The notes under the pieces were generated by a model that saw nothing but the letters and a program-made list of their open reading frames with translations, made no database searches and had not been told where the DNA came from. The position numbers and the translations under genes were made by a program. From an uncultured Saprospiraceae bacterium (GTDB lineage Bacteria; Bacteroidota; Bacteroidia; Chitinophagales; Saprospiraceae), in the NCBI GenBank assembly GCA_943788055.1, contig CALSOU010000005.1, forward strand, positions 62,001 through 126,000: DNA of 64,000 nt. Reading direction: 5' to 3'. This document shows positions 1 through 9,456 of this stretch, one piece after another (positions within the stretch are counted from its first letter, which is position 1; each line of letters begins with the position of its first letter).

Positions 1-2
1 AT

Positions 3-779
3 TTGCTTAACGGTTCTACTAAGTATCAACGATATCTTGCTCGTATTGATGAGTATAAGAAGATCGTCGATAGAAATGAAGCCTTTTCAGCTATACAGTC
101 GAGAGTAGATCAGATGTCAATTGAATTGACGACTAAGAAGGACAGGTTATTTTATCAGTACGCTCATCAGGCGATATTAGCGGTATGTTTGGCTATAGGA
201 ATTCTTGCTGTATACCAATCATATTATTTCTTAGGCTTTCTGCTAATAATAGGTGCTGTGGCTTTGAAGATACTTTATAATCGAACGCTAAAGGGATTAA
301 TACAATCAACAGAGCATGAGCATGAACTAGAAGCTTCGCAGAAGTCTTTTGATTTACAATTGTTCCATAAGATGCAATATCTAAGACAAGGTGTTGAGGT
401 TAAGATGGCTAGAATTACCATTGTAAGAAACTGCTACATGGTCCTTTTTCCTTTCATGATGATAGCGGGAAGTTTGTTGCTTGGAGCATTAAGCAGTATG
501 TTCCTTTTTGCACCAGTAATCGTTGCATTTATGATGGGCACTATCTTTTGGTTCTACTTCTTTAAGGACGATCTTGATGATCTTGACTATGAAGAAATGG
601 AGCTAGAGACATATATTAATGATTTTCTGAAAGCATCAGAAAATAGATTAACAGAACAAGCAATGAACTATACCCCTGAAAACTTTATCATCGATTTAAA
701 GGAAGAAACAAATACTTCTGCCTCGGATAAGGCTGAAGATGATAATAAAGACACGATTCAATTAAGTCTAAAAATATAG
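3..779 (+). CDS. Partial membrane protein of unknown function
   Basis: The reading frame is open from the window edge, so the real start probably lies upstream; the first possible codon here is a TTG at position 3. The visible 258 residues hold a short charged N-terminal part, then two pairs of hydrophobic segments (about residues 53-95 and 142-190) separated by a charged stretch of roughly 45 residues. An acidic tail follows (DDLDDLDYEEMELE and an Asp/Glu/Lys-rich end). This suggests an inner-membrane protein with four spans and cytoplasmic coiled or charged parts. I recognise no family. It converges on the DUF1232 gene with only 6 bases between the two stops. Confidence 0.7.
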   Translation: MLNGSTKYQRYLARIDEYKKIVDRNEAFSAIQSRVDQMSIELTTKKDRLFYQYAHQAILAVCLAIGILAVYQSYYFLGFLLIIGAVALKILYNRTLKGLIQSTEHEHELEASQKSFDLQLFHKMQYLRQGVEVKMARITIVRNCYMVLFPFMMIAGSLLLGALSSMFLFAPVIVAFMMGTIFWFYFFKDDLDDLDYEEMELETYINDFLKASENRLTEQAMNYTPENFIIDLKEETNTSASDKAEDDNKDTIQLSLKI

Positions 780-785
780 GACGTT

Positions 786-1181
786 TTAGAGTTTCATGTC
801 AATATCTAAAACATCACTCTCGTTCCATTTGGGAAACCAAGCAGTCATTTTCACTTTCGCCTCAGTTCTGATATCAGAATTGATATAACTAGCAATTGTC
901 ACCAAACCGAAACTCAATATTCCTAGGTCGTCTGTATATCCTAAAATAGGAGTCAAATCTGGCAACATATCTATGGGCGAGATTAGATATCCTAAAGCCC
1001 CGATAATTATATTCTTAGCCCAAATAGGAGTATCTTTTCTTTTGTATGCATAGAATAGTAACAATGCAGTGTAAATTACTTTACTTCCTAATTTTGAGGC
1101 CTGATTCTTGATTACTCTAAATAAACCTTTTTCTGAAAACTTGCTGGTAAAAGTCTTAATTATAGATTCCCAATCTTTCAT
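786..1181 (-). CDS. YkvA-like DUF1232 small membrane protein
   Basis: A 131-residue protein. The central segment carries the DUF1232 (YkvA) signature: a hydrophobic stretch leading into YLISPIDMLPDLTPILGYTDD, with the conserved SPIDLxPD...G..DD core at about residues 65-88. The family is small and membrane-associated, and its biochemical role is unknown. The N-terminal ~35 residues are basic and amphipathic; a second hydrophobic segment lies around residues 35-45. It stands alone on the minus strand between two plus-strand genes, so it is likely monocistronic. Family assignment is good; function is not known. Confidence 0.85.
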   Translation of the reverse strand: MKDWESIIKTFTSKFSEKGLFRVIKNQASKLGSKVIYTALLLFYAYKRKDTPIWAKNIIIGALGYLISPIDMLPDLTPILGYTDDLGILSFGLVTIASYINSDIRTEAKVKMTAWFPKWNESDVLDIDMKL

Positions 1182-1349
1182 AGTAAATTGTATTATAGCT
1201 GCCTTCTATTATCAAGAATACGAAAAATTAGTTTATTTTCCAGCTATTGGACAAGACAACTTAGTTGAACGAACTTCAAAAATAGATATCATTATTACTG
1301 ATTAACAGCGTTTTAGATAGACTGTATACTTTAAAAGATAAAAAATGAT

Positions 1350-1357
1350 TATCTTTG
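1350..1357 (+). promoter_or_regulatory. Candidate Bacteroidota -7 box (TATCTTTG)
   Basis: Matches the Bacteroidota -7 consensus TAnnTTTG, about 130 bases before the glycogen-synthase-like gene. No clear -33 TTG at the ideal spacing. It could drive the envelope block that follows. Confidence 0.4.
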
Positions 1358-1484
1358 CAGCCCGAAAAGAGTTTTGATCTAGTGTAATAGGTCAAAAGAT
1401 ATTATACTAAGCTTTCGAGCACTGTATTGCTGAAAGTTTATCCAAAAAACTTTGCCTTTACATTTTCACAATGAATCACAATAT

Positions 1485-2300
1485 ATGAGTAATAAGTTAT
1501 TGTATGTCACCCAAGAAATGGATCCTTTCACTACTATATCTGAAATTTCAGATGTGGTTAGACAGCTAGCCCCTTCAATGAAGGATAAGGGTATGGACAT
1601 AAGAATTCTCATGCCAAAATTCGGTACAATTAACGAAAGAAGACATAAGTTGCACGAAGTTGTGCGATTGTCTGGAATGAATATTATTGTTGATGACGAT
1701 GATTTTCCATTGATAATAAAAGTTGCGACTTTAGCACCATATAGATTACAGATCTATTTCCTTGATAACGAAGAGTTCTTTAAGAGGAAAAGCATATTCG
1801 TTGATGATGACGGTAAGGATTTTGAGGACAATGCAGACAGAATGGTTTTCTTCTGTAAAGGTGTACTTGAAACGCTTAAAAAGTTCGGATGGCCACCAGA
1901 CATTATCCACTTACATGGATGGATGACTTCTTTGATACCGCTGTACCTCAAGAAGGTTTACAATAACGAACCAATCTTCCAAGATTCTAAAATTATATAT
2001 TCTGCATACGATCATACAATTGATGAAGCATTTGTTGAGAATTTCAAAAGCAAAGCTACGATCAACGAATTAACAGAAGATGATCTTAGTATCTTCATGC
2101 ATGAAGATAAAGTCTCACTAAACCATGGAGCGGCAATGTATTCTGATTCCATTATTGCAGGAAGCGAAGTATTAAATGATTTCGTTAAAGACATGGCTGA
2201 AGATAAAGAAATTTTGGAATACCAGTTCCAAGAACAATTAGTTGAGGCTTATTTAGGTTTATATAAAAGTTTAACCGAAGACTCTGACGAAGCTGAGTAA
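1485..2300 (+). CDS. Stand-alone glycogen/starch synthase-like N-terminal (GT5) domain
   Basis: Translation from the ATG at 1485 gives 271 residues; an upstream TTG at 1452 in the same frame is a weaker start. The protein resembles only the N-terminal Rossmann half of glycogen/starch synthase (Glyco_transf_5). It begins KLLYVTQEMDPF, and IIHLHGWMTSLIPLYLK at about residues 145-161 corresponds to the HxHDW...P.ylk region. The whole C-terminal GT-B half is absent. In true synthases the segment after the first strand is K-[TV]-G-G-L-[AG]-DVV; here it reads TTISEISDVV, so the ADP-glucose-contacting lysine and glycines are missing. It probably is not an active glucan synthase. It sits upstream of DUF4270 and glmS, an order I recall as common in Bacteroidota, which hints at a structural or regulatory envelope role. 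Confidence 0.8.
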   Translation: MSNKLLYVTQEMDPFTTISEISDVVRQLAPSMKDKGMDIRILMPKFGTINERRHKLHEVVRLSGMNIIVDDDDFPLIIKVATLAPYRLQIYFLDNEEFFKRKSIFVDDDGKDFEDNADRMVFFCKGVLETLKKFGWPPDIIHLHGWMTSLIPLYLKKVYNNEPIFQDSKIIYSAYDHTIDEAFVENFKSKATINELTEDDLSIFMHEDKVSLNHGAAMYSDSIIAGSEVLNDFVKDMAEDKEILEYQFQEQLVEAYLGLYKSLTEDSDEAE

Positions 2301-2334
2301 TCGCCATTTTATTAAAGACCACGATTTCTATTTT

Positions 2335-3717
2335 ATGCTACAATTTATGCGAGTGAATACAAAAACTGCATTTATTCTTATCTGCTCTTTTATATTTTTG
2401 TTTTCATGTAATGATCCTTCTGATGTTGGATCAGAATTACTAGATCAAGACGGTATTGACGTGATTTTTGTCGATACGGTTTCGATGAATGTTAAAACAG
2501 TTAAGGGTGTAGATAGTATTCGCACAAATGGCTTTGGTCGTGTATCCCAAGATTTGTACTTGGGAGAAATTAGAGACGATTATTTTGGGTTCAAGAAATT
2601 TGATAGCTATTTCCAGGTATCAATTGCAAGTGTACCTCCTTCTTTTTATAACTATGATACTAATTCTTATGCTACGGTAGATTCTATTGTCTTGCTGATG
2701 AACATGACCTCTGGTTTGTTCTACGGTGATACGTCTGCTCAACATAATATTCAAGTGTTTGAAATCGATCAAGACCTTGACGATAATGAGGAATTGTATA
2801 CTACCGATCCGATTTCGGCAATGATTCCGATCAGCGACGTTCAAGAAGTCAGACCGTCATTACAGAATTTTGATGTGATTTTTGATGGTGATACAACGAC
2901 AACCGCACCTTCAATACGCGTGAGATTAGATAATACACTAGCTGAAAGAATCATTAATGATACTGTGGCTGTAAAAAGAGATAGTAGTTTTAGAGCATTC
3001 TTTAAAGGAATAAAGGTTCAAAGCGAAACTGAAAGTACAAGTGTACTGCCACTCGATGCAAGAGTAAAAACTTTGACTGATATTGGAAACAAGATTATTT
3101 TATATTACACAGATACGGTTCCAAAGTTTTATCCGTTCGTTCTCGGCGGAGTACGGCACGTTAATGTGACCTCCGAGATAAGTGGGACTGATTTCGAAAA
3201 TGCATTAGATAATGAGGTGCTAGGAGATAGTTTACTATACTTACAAGGTTTTGGTTGCGGAGATGCTATGATAGAGTTTCCACACGCTAATTTTGAGAAT
3301 TTTGGAAATATACTAGTAAAAAAAGCAGAGTTAGAAATCACAGTGGCTTCTTTAGAAGGTAACGATGAAGAACTTTCCCCGATCAAATTGTTATTTTTAT
3401 TCGAGAAGGATGATGATGACGAACGTGTTCTGATTCAAGATATTTTTGCGGGGCAGTCTACAAATCTGCTTTCTACAATCTTTGGCGGAAGTTTACAAGA
3501 AGAGCTAGACGGCAACGGTATAGTCGTAAGAAGATTCTACACCATGAATATTACACAGTACTTCCAAGACTTAATAAAGGAGAATTCTGGAGAAGTAAAT
3601 AAGCTTTATTTAGGAGCAGCCGTGCCTGAGTTATCTCCTGAAAGGTCAATACTTTGTGGACCTGGCCACAGCCAGTATCCAATGAAATTGAACCTTACTT
3701 ACTCATTACCAAATTAA
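2335..3717 (+). CDS. DUF4270 family lipoprotein
   Basis: 460 residues from the ATG at 2335, or 456 from the ATG at 2347, which starts MRVNTKTAF and gives a cleaner signal peptide. The signal ends in the lipobox FLFSC followed by NDPSDVGSELL, the typical start of DUF4270 lipoproteins. The body is a beta-rich outer-membrane or periplasmic domain of unknown function (YTDTVPKFYPF, YPMKLNLTYSLP at the end). It lies between the glycogen-synthase-like gene (34 bases upstream) and glmS (6 bases downstream), so the three are probably cotranscribed. The family is restricted to Bacteroidota. Confidence 0.88.
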   Translation: MLQFMRVNTKTAFILICSFIFLFSCNDPSDVGSELLDQDGIDVIFVDTVSMNVKTVKGVDSIRTNGFGRVSQDLYLGEIRDDYFGFKKFDSYFQVSIASVPPSFYNYDTNSYATVDSIVLLMNMTSGLFYGDTSAQHNIQVFEIDQDLDDNEELYTTDPISAMIPISDVQEVRPSLQNFDVIFDGDTTTTAPSIRVRLDNTLAERIINDTVAVKRDSSFRAFFKGIKVQSETESTSVLPLDARVKTLTDIGNKIILYYTDTVPKFYPFVLGGVRHVNVTSEISGTDFENALDNEVLGDSLLYLQGFGCGDAMIEFPHANFENFGNILVKKAELEITVASLEGNDEELSPIKLLFLFEKDDDDERVLIQDIFAGQSTNLLSTIFGGSLQEELDGNGIVVRRFYTMNITQYFQDLIKENSGEVNKLYLGAAVPELSPERSILCGPGHSQYPMKLNLTYSLPN

Positions 3718-3723
3718 TTTAAT

Positions 3724-5559
3724 ATGTGCGGAATCGTTTCTTATCTAGGGGACAAAGAAGCTTATCCTATTTTAATCGAAGGTTTGCAAAGACTAGAGTA
3801 TAGAGGATACGATAGTGCAGGGGTAGCTTTACTAAATAAATCTTTACAGGTTTTTAAAAAGAAAGGTAAAGTTTCTGATTTACAAGCTTTTGCTGCAGAT
3901 AAAGACCTTAAGGCTTCACTGGGAATTGGACATACTAGGTGGGCTACCCACGGTGAACCAAACGATGTAAATGCACACCCCCAATTTTCAACTAATGGCC
4001 GAGTAGCAATTGTTCACAATGGAATAATTGAGAACCACTCAACACTGAGAAAGGCGTTAATAGAGTTGGGTCATGTGTTTACGAGTGAAACAGACACTGA
4101 AGTTCTTGCACACTTGATTGAAGAATATTTGGTAAACTTTAACCTTAGTCTAGAAAGTGCAGTCCAGAGAGCATTGACTAAAATTGTTGGGGCGTTTGCT
4201 ATAGTTGTACTTGATGAAGAGAATCCAGACCTTATGGTTGGTGCAAGAAGGTCTTCACCTCTAGTAGTGGGTTTAGGGGACAATGAATTTTTCATTGCTT
4301 CAGACGCTACTCCCATAATTAAATATACTAATCGAGTAATATATCTTAAAGATGACCAGATAGTAGCCATTGATCGCAATGGTTACAAGGTTACTAATGC
4401 AGAGAACAAGACTCAACAAGTCAAAATAAAAGAACTAGACCTAAAACTAGAAGAGCTTGAAAAAGGAGGTTATGACCATTTCATGCTCAAAGAGATTTTT
4501 CAGCAACCTGCTACTGTAAAGGAAGCTATGCGTGGGCGTATTAATTCAATGAAAGCGTTTGTGACAGTAGGTGGAATTCAAGTCAATCTTAATAAAATTA
4601 AAAATGCTCAAAGGTTTATTATTATCGCTTGTGGAACTTCTTGGCATTCTGGTCTAATTGGAGAATATCTTTTTGAAGAGCTTGCACGGACAAATGTAGA
4701 AGTTGAATATGCGTCGGAATTTAGATATAGAAACCCTATAATAGGAGAAGGAGACGTTGTAATTGCATTATCTCAATCTGGGGAAACAGCAGACACAATG
4801 TCCGCGCTTAAATTAGCAAAAGACAAAGGAGCTCTGATATATGGTATCGTGAATAATGTGGGAAGCACCATTTCAAGGATGTCTGATTCCGGTTCTTATA
4901 TTCATGCAGGACCAGAGATTGGAGTAGCTTCTACAAAAGCATTTACTTCTCAAGTAACGGTGCTCACATTAATGGCATTGCATTTAGCATATGAAAAAGG
5001 TACTATCGATGTGGACTATTTCCGAAGAATTTTGGTCGAACTAGAACATATTCCAAGTAAGATAGAGAAGATTCTAAAAGTTGATGCACAGATACAGCTT
5101 ATTGCAAAAGAGTTTCAACATATAAAAAATGCATTATATTTGGGTAGAGGTTATAATTTCCCGGTTGCTCTAGAAGGCGCTTTGAAACTAAAAGAGATTT
5201 CATACGTTCACGCAGAAGGTTACCCGGCTGCCGAAATGAAGCACGGTCCAATTGCACTGATAGATGAGAACATGCCTGTCGTAGTTATAGCAACAAATGT
5301 TGCAGCTTACGAGAAGATTTTATCGAATATCCAGGAAGTAAGTGCTCGTAAAGGTAAAGTTATTGCCATAGTTACTGAAGGTGATGTCGAAATCAAAAAA
5401 CTTGCAGATTATGTAATTGAGATACCAACTACAATTGATCCGTTAACTCCATTGTTATCAGTTATACCTCTGCAACTTCTAGCATATCACATAGCAGTTC
5501 TTAGAGAATGTAATATTGATCAGCCAAGAAACTTGGCAAAGTCAGTTACAGTAGAGTAG
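3724..5559 (+). CDS. glmS: Glutamine--fructose-6-phosphate aminotransferase (isomerizing)
   Basis: 611 residues, the usual length for GlmS. The enzyme makes glucosamine-6-phosphate from fructose-6-phosphate and glutamine, the first step to UDP-GlcNAc. Met is followed directly by Cys2 (MCGIVSYLGD), the N-terminal nucleophile of the class II glutaminase domain (about residues 1-215; RLEYRGYDSAG, HTRWATHG, HNGIIENH). Two SIS sugar-isomerase domains follow: CGTSWHSG and SQSGETADTM in the first, YLGRGYNFPVALEGALKLKE in the second. The C-terminus PRNLAKSVTVE is the canonical active-site tail. It supplies the substrate route that murA, 1 kb downstream, consumes. Very secure. Confidence 0.99.
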   Translation: MCGIVSYLGDKEAYPILIEGLQRLEYRGYDSAGVALLNKSLQVFKKKGKVSDLQAFAADKDLKASLGIGHTRWATHGEPNDVNAHPQFSTNGRVAIVHNGIIENHSTLRKALIELGHVFTSETDTEVLAHLIEEYLVNFNLSLESAVQRALTKIVGAFAIVVLDEENPDLMVGARRSSPLVVGLGDNEFFIASDATPIIKYTNRVIYLKDDQIVAIDRNGYKVTNAENKTQQVKIKELDLKLEELEKGGYDHFMLKEIFQQPATVKEAMRGRINSMKAFVTVGGIQVNLNKIKNAQRFIIIACGTSWHSGLIGEYLFEELARTNVEVEYASEFRYRNPIIGEGDVVIALSQSGETADTMSALKLAKDKGALIYGIVNNVGSTISRMSDSGSYIHAGPEIGVASTKAFTSQVTVLTLMALHLAYEKGTIDVDYFRRILVELEHIPSKIEKILKVDAQIQLIAKEFQHIKNALYLGRGYNFPVALEGALKLKEISYVHAEGYPAAEMKHGPIALIDENMPVVVIATNVAAYEKILSNIQEVSARKGKVIAIVTEGDVEIKKLADYVIEIPTTIDPLTPLLSVIPLQLLAYHIAVLRECNIDQPRNLAKSVTVE

Positions 5560-5637
5560 ACCCTGTTGTTTAGCTTAATATTATCCTCAGCTCCTATAAG
5601 AGCACAAGGATTTCAATGAATACATTAATAAATACTT

Positions 5638-6309
5638 ATGAAGTATAATTCACAAAGAGAAAAATTAATCATTCCTGAATATGGTAGAAATATTCATGAA
5701 ATGATTCAGTATATTAAAACAGTTGAGGATAAAGAGAAAAGACAGTTTTTGGCTGAAGGCATGGTTGATATGATGCTTCAGATGAGTACGAATGAACGCA
5801 AAACTCAAGAGTACTCAGATAAAATGTGGACTCACATGCTCAAAATTGCAGACTATGAACTAGACGTGGAAGTTCCAGAGGGAGTTGAACTTACTAGGCC
5901 AGCTCCCATTGTAAAGGAGAAAATGAAGGTCGAGTATCCAAAACCTATTCGTAGATATAGACATTACGGTCAGTATATTCAAGACTTGATAAATAAAGCT
6001 CTTGCAATGGAAGATGGTCCAAAGAAGCAAGAGTTTGTGCGAATAATTGGATCGTACATGAAAACTGCCTATAAGCAGTGGAATCGTAATCACTACATTA
6101 ATGATGAATCTGTCTTGGAAGATATCAAGATAATAACCAAAGGTGAATTGAGTATTTCTGATGATGCGTCTTTTGATTATCTAAAAAATGCCAGGAGATC
6201 AAATTCACACTCTAAGGATCGACGTAATAAGTCTTCTAGAAATAGTGGTAGTAGTAATTATAAAAAGAATAAAGGCAAACAATACAAAAAGAGAAAACCA
6301 ACACATTAA
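5638..6309 (+). CDS. DUF4290 family protein
   Basis: 223 residues. The N-terminal region (REKLIIPEYGRNIHEMI, then VDMMLQM) is the recognisable DUF4290 signature, a cytosolic helical family of unknown function in Bacteroidota. The last ~40 residues are a Ser/Asn/Lys/Arg-rich, probably disordered basic tail that could bind nucleic acid or the membrane. It is followed by a strong intrinsic terminator and then murA; DUF4290 next to murA is a recurrent Bacteroidota arrangement. No catalytic motif is visible. Confidence 0.88.
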   Translation: MKYNSQREKLIIPEYGRNIHEMIQYIKTVEDKEKRQFLAEGMVDMMLQMSTNERKTQEYSDKMWTHMLKIADYELDVEVPEGVELTRPAPIVKEKMKVEYPKPIRRYRHYGQYIQDLINKALAMEDGPKKQEFVRIIGSYMKTAYKQWNRNHYINDESVLEDIKIITKGELSISDDASFDYLKNARRSNSHSKDRRNKSSRNSGSSNYKKNKGKQYKKRKPTH

Positions 6310-6329
6310 AAAAATATTTAATATATTTG

Positions 6330-6356
6330 AGGCGCTTGAGAAAGCGCCTTTTTTAT
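6330..6356 (+). terminator. Intrinsic terminator after DUF4290 gene
   Basis: GC-rich 7-bp stem GGCGCTT/AAGCGCC around a GAGA loop, followed at once by a T tract. It lies 20 bases past the DUF4290 stop, so murA probably has its own promoter. Confidence 0.85.
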
Positions 6357-6510
6357 TGTTTTCTTGAGCTTTGTAGACCAATTTGATATTTCAGTTGGTT
6401 AACAAGCAGAGTCCTATCCTGAAGTTGATCGAACCGAGATCTACCTGCAACCTGTAGTTGTGAGTAGTCCTAACTTTCATATCGAATCACAATTTTAGAA
6501 ATTAATATTT

Positions 6511-7827
6511 ATGAGTAATCAAGCCTTTATTGTTGAAGGAGGACACCGCTTGAGCGGCACACTACAACCACAGGGAGCAAAAAATGAAGCATTACAGGTC
6601 ATTAGTGCTGTCTTACTTACTAGCTCGCCCGTTGTTATACAGAATATACCCAATATTCTCGATGTAAATCGCCTCATTGATTTATTGAAAGGCCTAGGAG
6701 TAAAAGTTAAAGATTTAGGTAGTGATACCATGGAGTTTCAAGCAGATGATATTGATCTTGAATTTTTTGCTTCAAAAGAGTATCTAGCAATTGCTCAGAA
6801 AATTAGAGGCTCCGTTATGTTAATTGGACCACTACTGACAAGATTCAAGAAAGCATTTTTACCGAAACCTGGAGGAGACAAAATAGGTCGTAGAAGATTA
6901 GACACTCACTTTCTTGGATTTAAAAAGCTTGGTGCCGAGTTCAAATTTGATGAAAAGGATGATACTTTTTACTTGGGAGCAGACAAGCTCAAAGGTACGT
7001 ATATGTTGATGGACGAAATATCAGTTACTGGGACCGCCAACGTTCTGATGGCTGCTGTACTTGCTGAGGGAACAACAACAATATACAATGCAGCATGCGA
7101 ACCATATTTGCAACAACTGTGTCGTATGTTGATTGGTATGGGTGCTCAAATTCGTGGAGTTGGTTCAAATCTGCTCACCATAGATGGTGTGTCAGAGTTG
7201 GAAGGGACAACTCACAGGATACTTCCAGATATGATTGAGATCGGTAGCTTCATTGGTTTGGCTGCAATGACTCAAAGTGAAATAACGATTAAAAATGCTG
7301 GAATTAAGCATCTAGGAATCATACCTGATACTTTTAGGAAGCTAGGAATCGACCTTCACTACCAAGGAGATGATATTCATATACCTGCTCAGGATCACTA
7401 TGAAATTCAATCATTTATTGATGGTTCTATCCTGACGATTTACGATGCACCTTGGCCAGGGCTAACTCCTGACCTTATCAGTATTTTACTAGTAGTTGCT
7501 ACTCAGGCAAAAGGTAGTGTTCTGATTCATCAGAAAATGTTTGAAAGCCGCTTGTTTTTCGTTGATAAACTTATTGATATGGGTGCACAGATAATACTCT
7601 GTGACCCGCATAGAGCTACAGTAATTGGCCTTGATCGAAGTACTCAACTACGCGGAATTTCTATGTCTTCGCCAGATATCAGAGCAGGTGTATCTTTATT
7701 GATTGCTGCCTTGTCAGCTAATGGCACTTCGAGAATAGAGAACATACAACAGATAGATCGTGGATATCAGAATATTGATAAGCGACTGAATGCTATAGGA
7801 GCAAGGATTAAGCGAGTAAACGAGTAA
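6511..7827 (+). CDS. murA: UDP-N-acetylglucosamine 1-carboxyvinyltransferase
   Basis: 438 residues. It transfers enolpyruvate from PEP to UDP-GlcNAc, the committed step of peptidoglycan synthesis. Key motifs: PQGAKNEALQVISA near residue 21 (substrate-binding Lys-Asn), the active-site loop FLPKPGGDKIGRRRLDTH, DAPWPGLTPDLISILL near residue 312, and DIRAGVSLLIAALSANG near residue 390. In the loop the residue equivalent to E. coli Cys115 is Asp123 (codon at 6877-6879). That Cys is the fosfomycin target; Asp at this position, known from mycobacterial and chlamydial MurA, keeps activity but prevents fosfomycin alkylation. A resistant enzyme is therefore predicted. Confidence 0.98.
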   Translation: MSNQAFIVEGGHRLSGTLQPQGAKNEALQVISAVLLTSSPVVIQNIPNILDVNRLIDLLKGLGVKVKDLGSDTMEFQADDIDLEFFASKEYLAIAQKIRGSVMLIGPLLTRFKKAFLPKPGGDKIGRRRLDTHFLGFKKLGAEFKFDEKDDTFYLGADKLKGTYMLMDEISVTGTANVLMAAVLAEGTTTIYNAACEPYLQQLCRMLIGMGAQIRGVGSNLLTIDGVSELEGTTHRILPDMIEIGSFIGLAAMTQSEITIKNAGIKHLGIIPDTFRKLGIDLHYQGDDIHIPAQDHYEIQSFIDGSILTIYDAPWPGLTPDLISILLVVATQAKGSVLIHQKMFESRLFFVDKLIDMGAQIILCDPHRATVIGLDRSTQLRGISMSSPDIRAGVSLLIAALSANGTSRIENIQQIDRGYQNIDKRLNAIGARIKRVNE

Positions 7828-8031
7828 GTCTATTAGATTATAGAAATGTTAAAGTAAGTTTTTGATTGGACTAATTTCGGTGCAGAATTTGTTAACAGGT
7901 TAATGCATGTCTCGACTGATGCTGATAATCGGTTCCTTAGTAACTTTTTCTAATATTTTAACATACTCACAAATTTGTATTTTTGCTTGAACTTTATGTT
8001 TACAAGGACATAATTAAAAGATTTCGAAGAG

Positions 8032-9198
8032 ATGAAACCTAAATTACTACTTACCTTTTTCTCAATTATTTTCGCAACAGCTATACTCAGTGCCCAAGGA
8101 ATTGAGTTTTTCCACGGATCATGGGAGGACGCAATCGAACAAGCAACAAAGCAAGAGAAAATCATTTTTGTAGATGCATACACTACTTGGTGCGGGCCGT
8201 GTAAGAGAATGTCTGCTAATGTTTTTACTAGAGAAGAGGCAGGTGATTTCTATAATGAAAACTTCATCAATTTAAAGATTGACATGGAGAAGCCAGATGG
8301 TAGAAAGTTTGGTTCTAAATATCCAGTCACCGCATATCCTACCCTATTTTTTCTAGATCCAAAAGGTAAAGTCTTAAAAAAAGTCGTTGGTGGTCAGCAA
8401 CTTGAAGGTCTGCTAAGAATTGGCGATGCAATAGTTAGTGAATTTGACTTTTCAGCGAAGTATAGAGAAGCTTATGAAAGTGGAGATAGGTCATTTGAAA
8501 ATATGGTAAATTACCTAGATGCTTTAAATAAGTCTGGAAAGTCTAGTTTAAAAATAGCTAACGAATATATTCGAGAAGCCGAAGGTTTGACAGAAGCGCA
8601 AAAAACAGAATTTTACTTTAAAGCTGCTAGCGAGTCTGACAGTAGATTATTTGAGGAAATGTTGAGAAGAAAAACGGAAGTAATTAAGAATTCTGGAAAG
8701 CTGGCTTTTGAAGAAAAGGTCCTAGCAGCTGCTGGTAAGACTGTTGATAAAGCAATTGAATATGAAAATGAAAGACTCCTGAAGGATGCTATAGAAGTTG
8801 CGAAGAAACATGGAGGTAATAATTCAAAGCTTTTTGCGCTTGACGCCAAGATGAACTGGGCTTTCGCCCAAAAGGACGTGAAAGCAGTACTTAAAATGGC
8901 AAAGAAACGAAAAGCTTATATGGTCGAACCAAAAGATAAAATCAAATGGTTTAAACAGGCTGAATTGACGTTTTCAAATGATAATTCGATAATGGAGTTT
9001 AGCTATGATTTATTACAGGAAGATAGTGAAACAACTGAAGATGCTGAATTAATTTCAATTTTTACAAAGCTGCTTGTTACTATGGGAAAGAAAGAACAGG
9101 CTTTGTCTTATGTTACTTCGGCACGAGAGCGTGTCAAAGATGCTCGAACGAAAAGTTATTTGAAGAATATGATTCGATATGTAGAAAGCAGTATGTAA
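8032..9198 (+). CDS. Exported thioredoxin-fold protein with CGPC motif
   Basis: 388 residues. A signal peptide (MKPKLLLTFF...ILSAQG, about 23 residues) directs export. A thioredoxin-like domain occupies about residues 25-145, with the redox pair C54-G-P-C57 in VDAYTTWCGPCKRM and the cis-Pro region YPVTAYPTLFFLDPKGKV. The C-terminal ~230 residues are helical and Lys/Glu-rich, probably TPR-like repeats. It looks like a periplasmic thiol-disulfide reductase or protein-folding factor; the substrate is unknown. It stands alone with about 200 bases of AT-rich sequence on either side in which I see no gene. Confidence 0.85.
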   Translation: MKPKLLLTFFSIIFATAILSAQGIEFFHGSWEDAIEQATKQEKIIFVDAYTTWCGPCKRMSANVFTREEAGDFYNENFINLKIDMEKPDGRKFGSKYPVTAYPTLFFLDPKGKVLKKVVGGQQLEGLLRIGDAIVSEFDFSAKYREAYESGDRSFENMVNYLDALNKSGKSSLKIANEYIREAEGLTEAQKTEFYFKAASESDSRLFEEMLRRKTEVIKNSGKLAFEEKVLAAAGKTVDKAIEYENERLLKDAIEVAKKHGGNNSKLFALDAKMNWAFAQKDVKAVLKMAKKRKAYMVEPKDKIKWFKQAELTFSNDNSIMEFSYDLLQEDSETTEDAELISIFTKLLVTMGKKEQALSYVTSARERVKDARTKSYLKNMIRYVESSM

Positions 9199-9456
9199 CA
9201 AGTCAAGAGTTTCTCTAAAGCTACAAAATAGAGCGATCTTTCAATTGTATATAGTAGGGCACATAGAAAGCCGATGAAAAGATTCTGAATACCGAAAACG
9301 AAAGGACAGAAAACTCTGAGATCATCCGTAATCTGACTTATCTGAAGTGACGTTGCAAGAAACGAAAATTTGGTTAGCTGCTAAAAAGTAAATACAATTT
9401 ATAAAATACAAGTACCAGTTATAATTAATCAATAGACAGAGATAGAGGCAAGCTGA

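Noticed and set aside
1108-1305. 65-codon plus-strand frame antisense to the DUF1232 gene
   Set aside because: Starts inside the conserved gene on the other strand and has no coding character beyond it.
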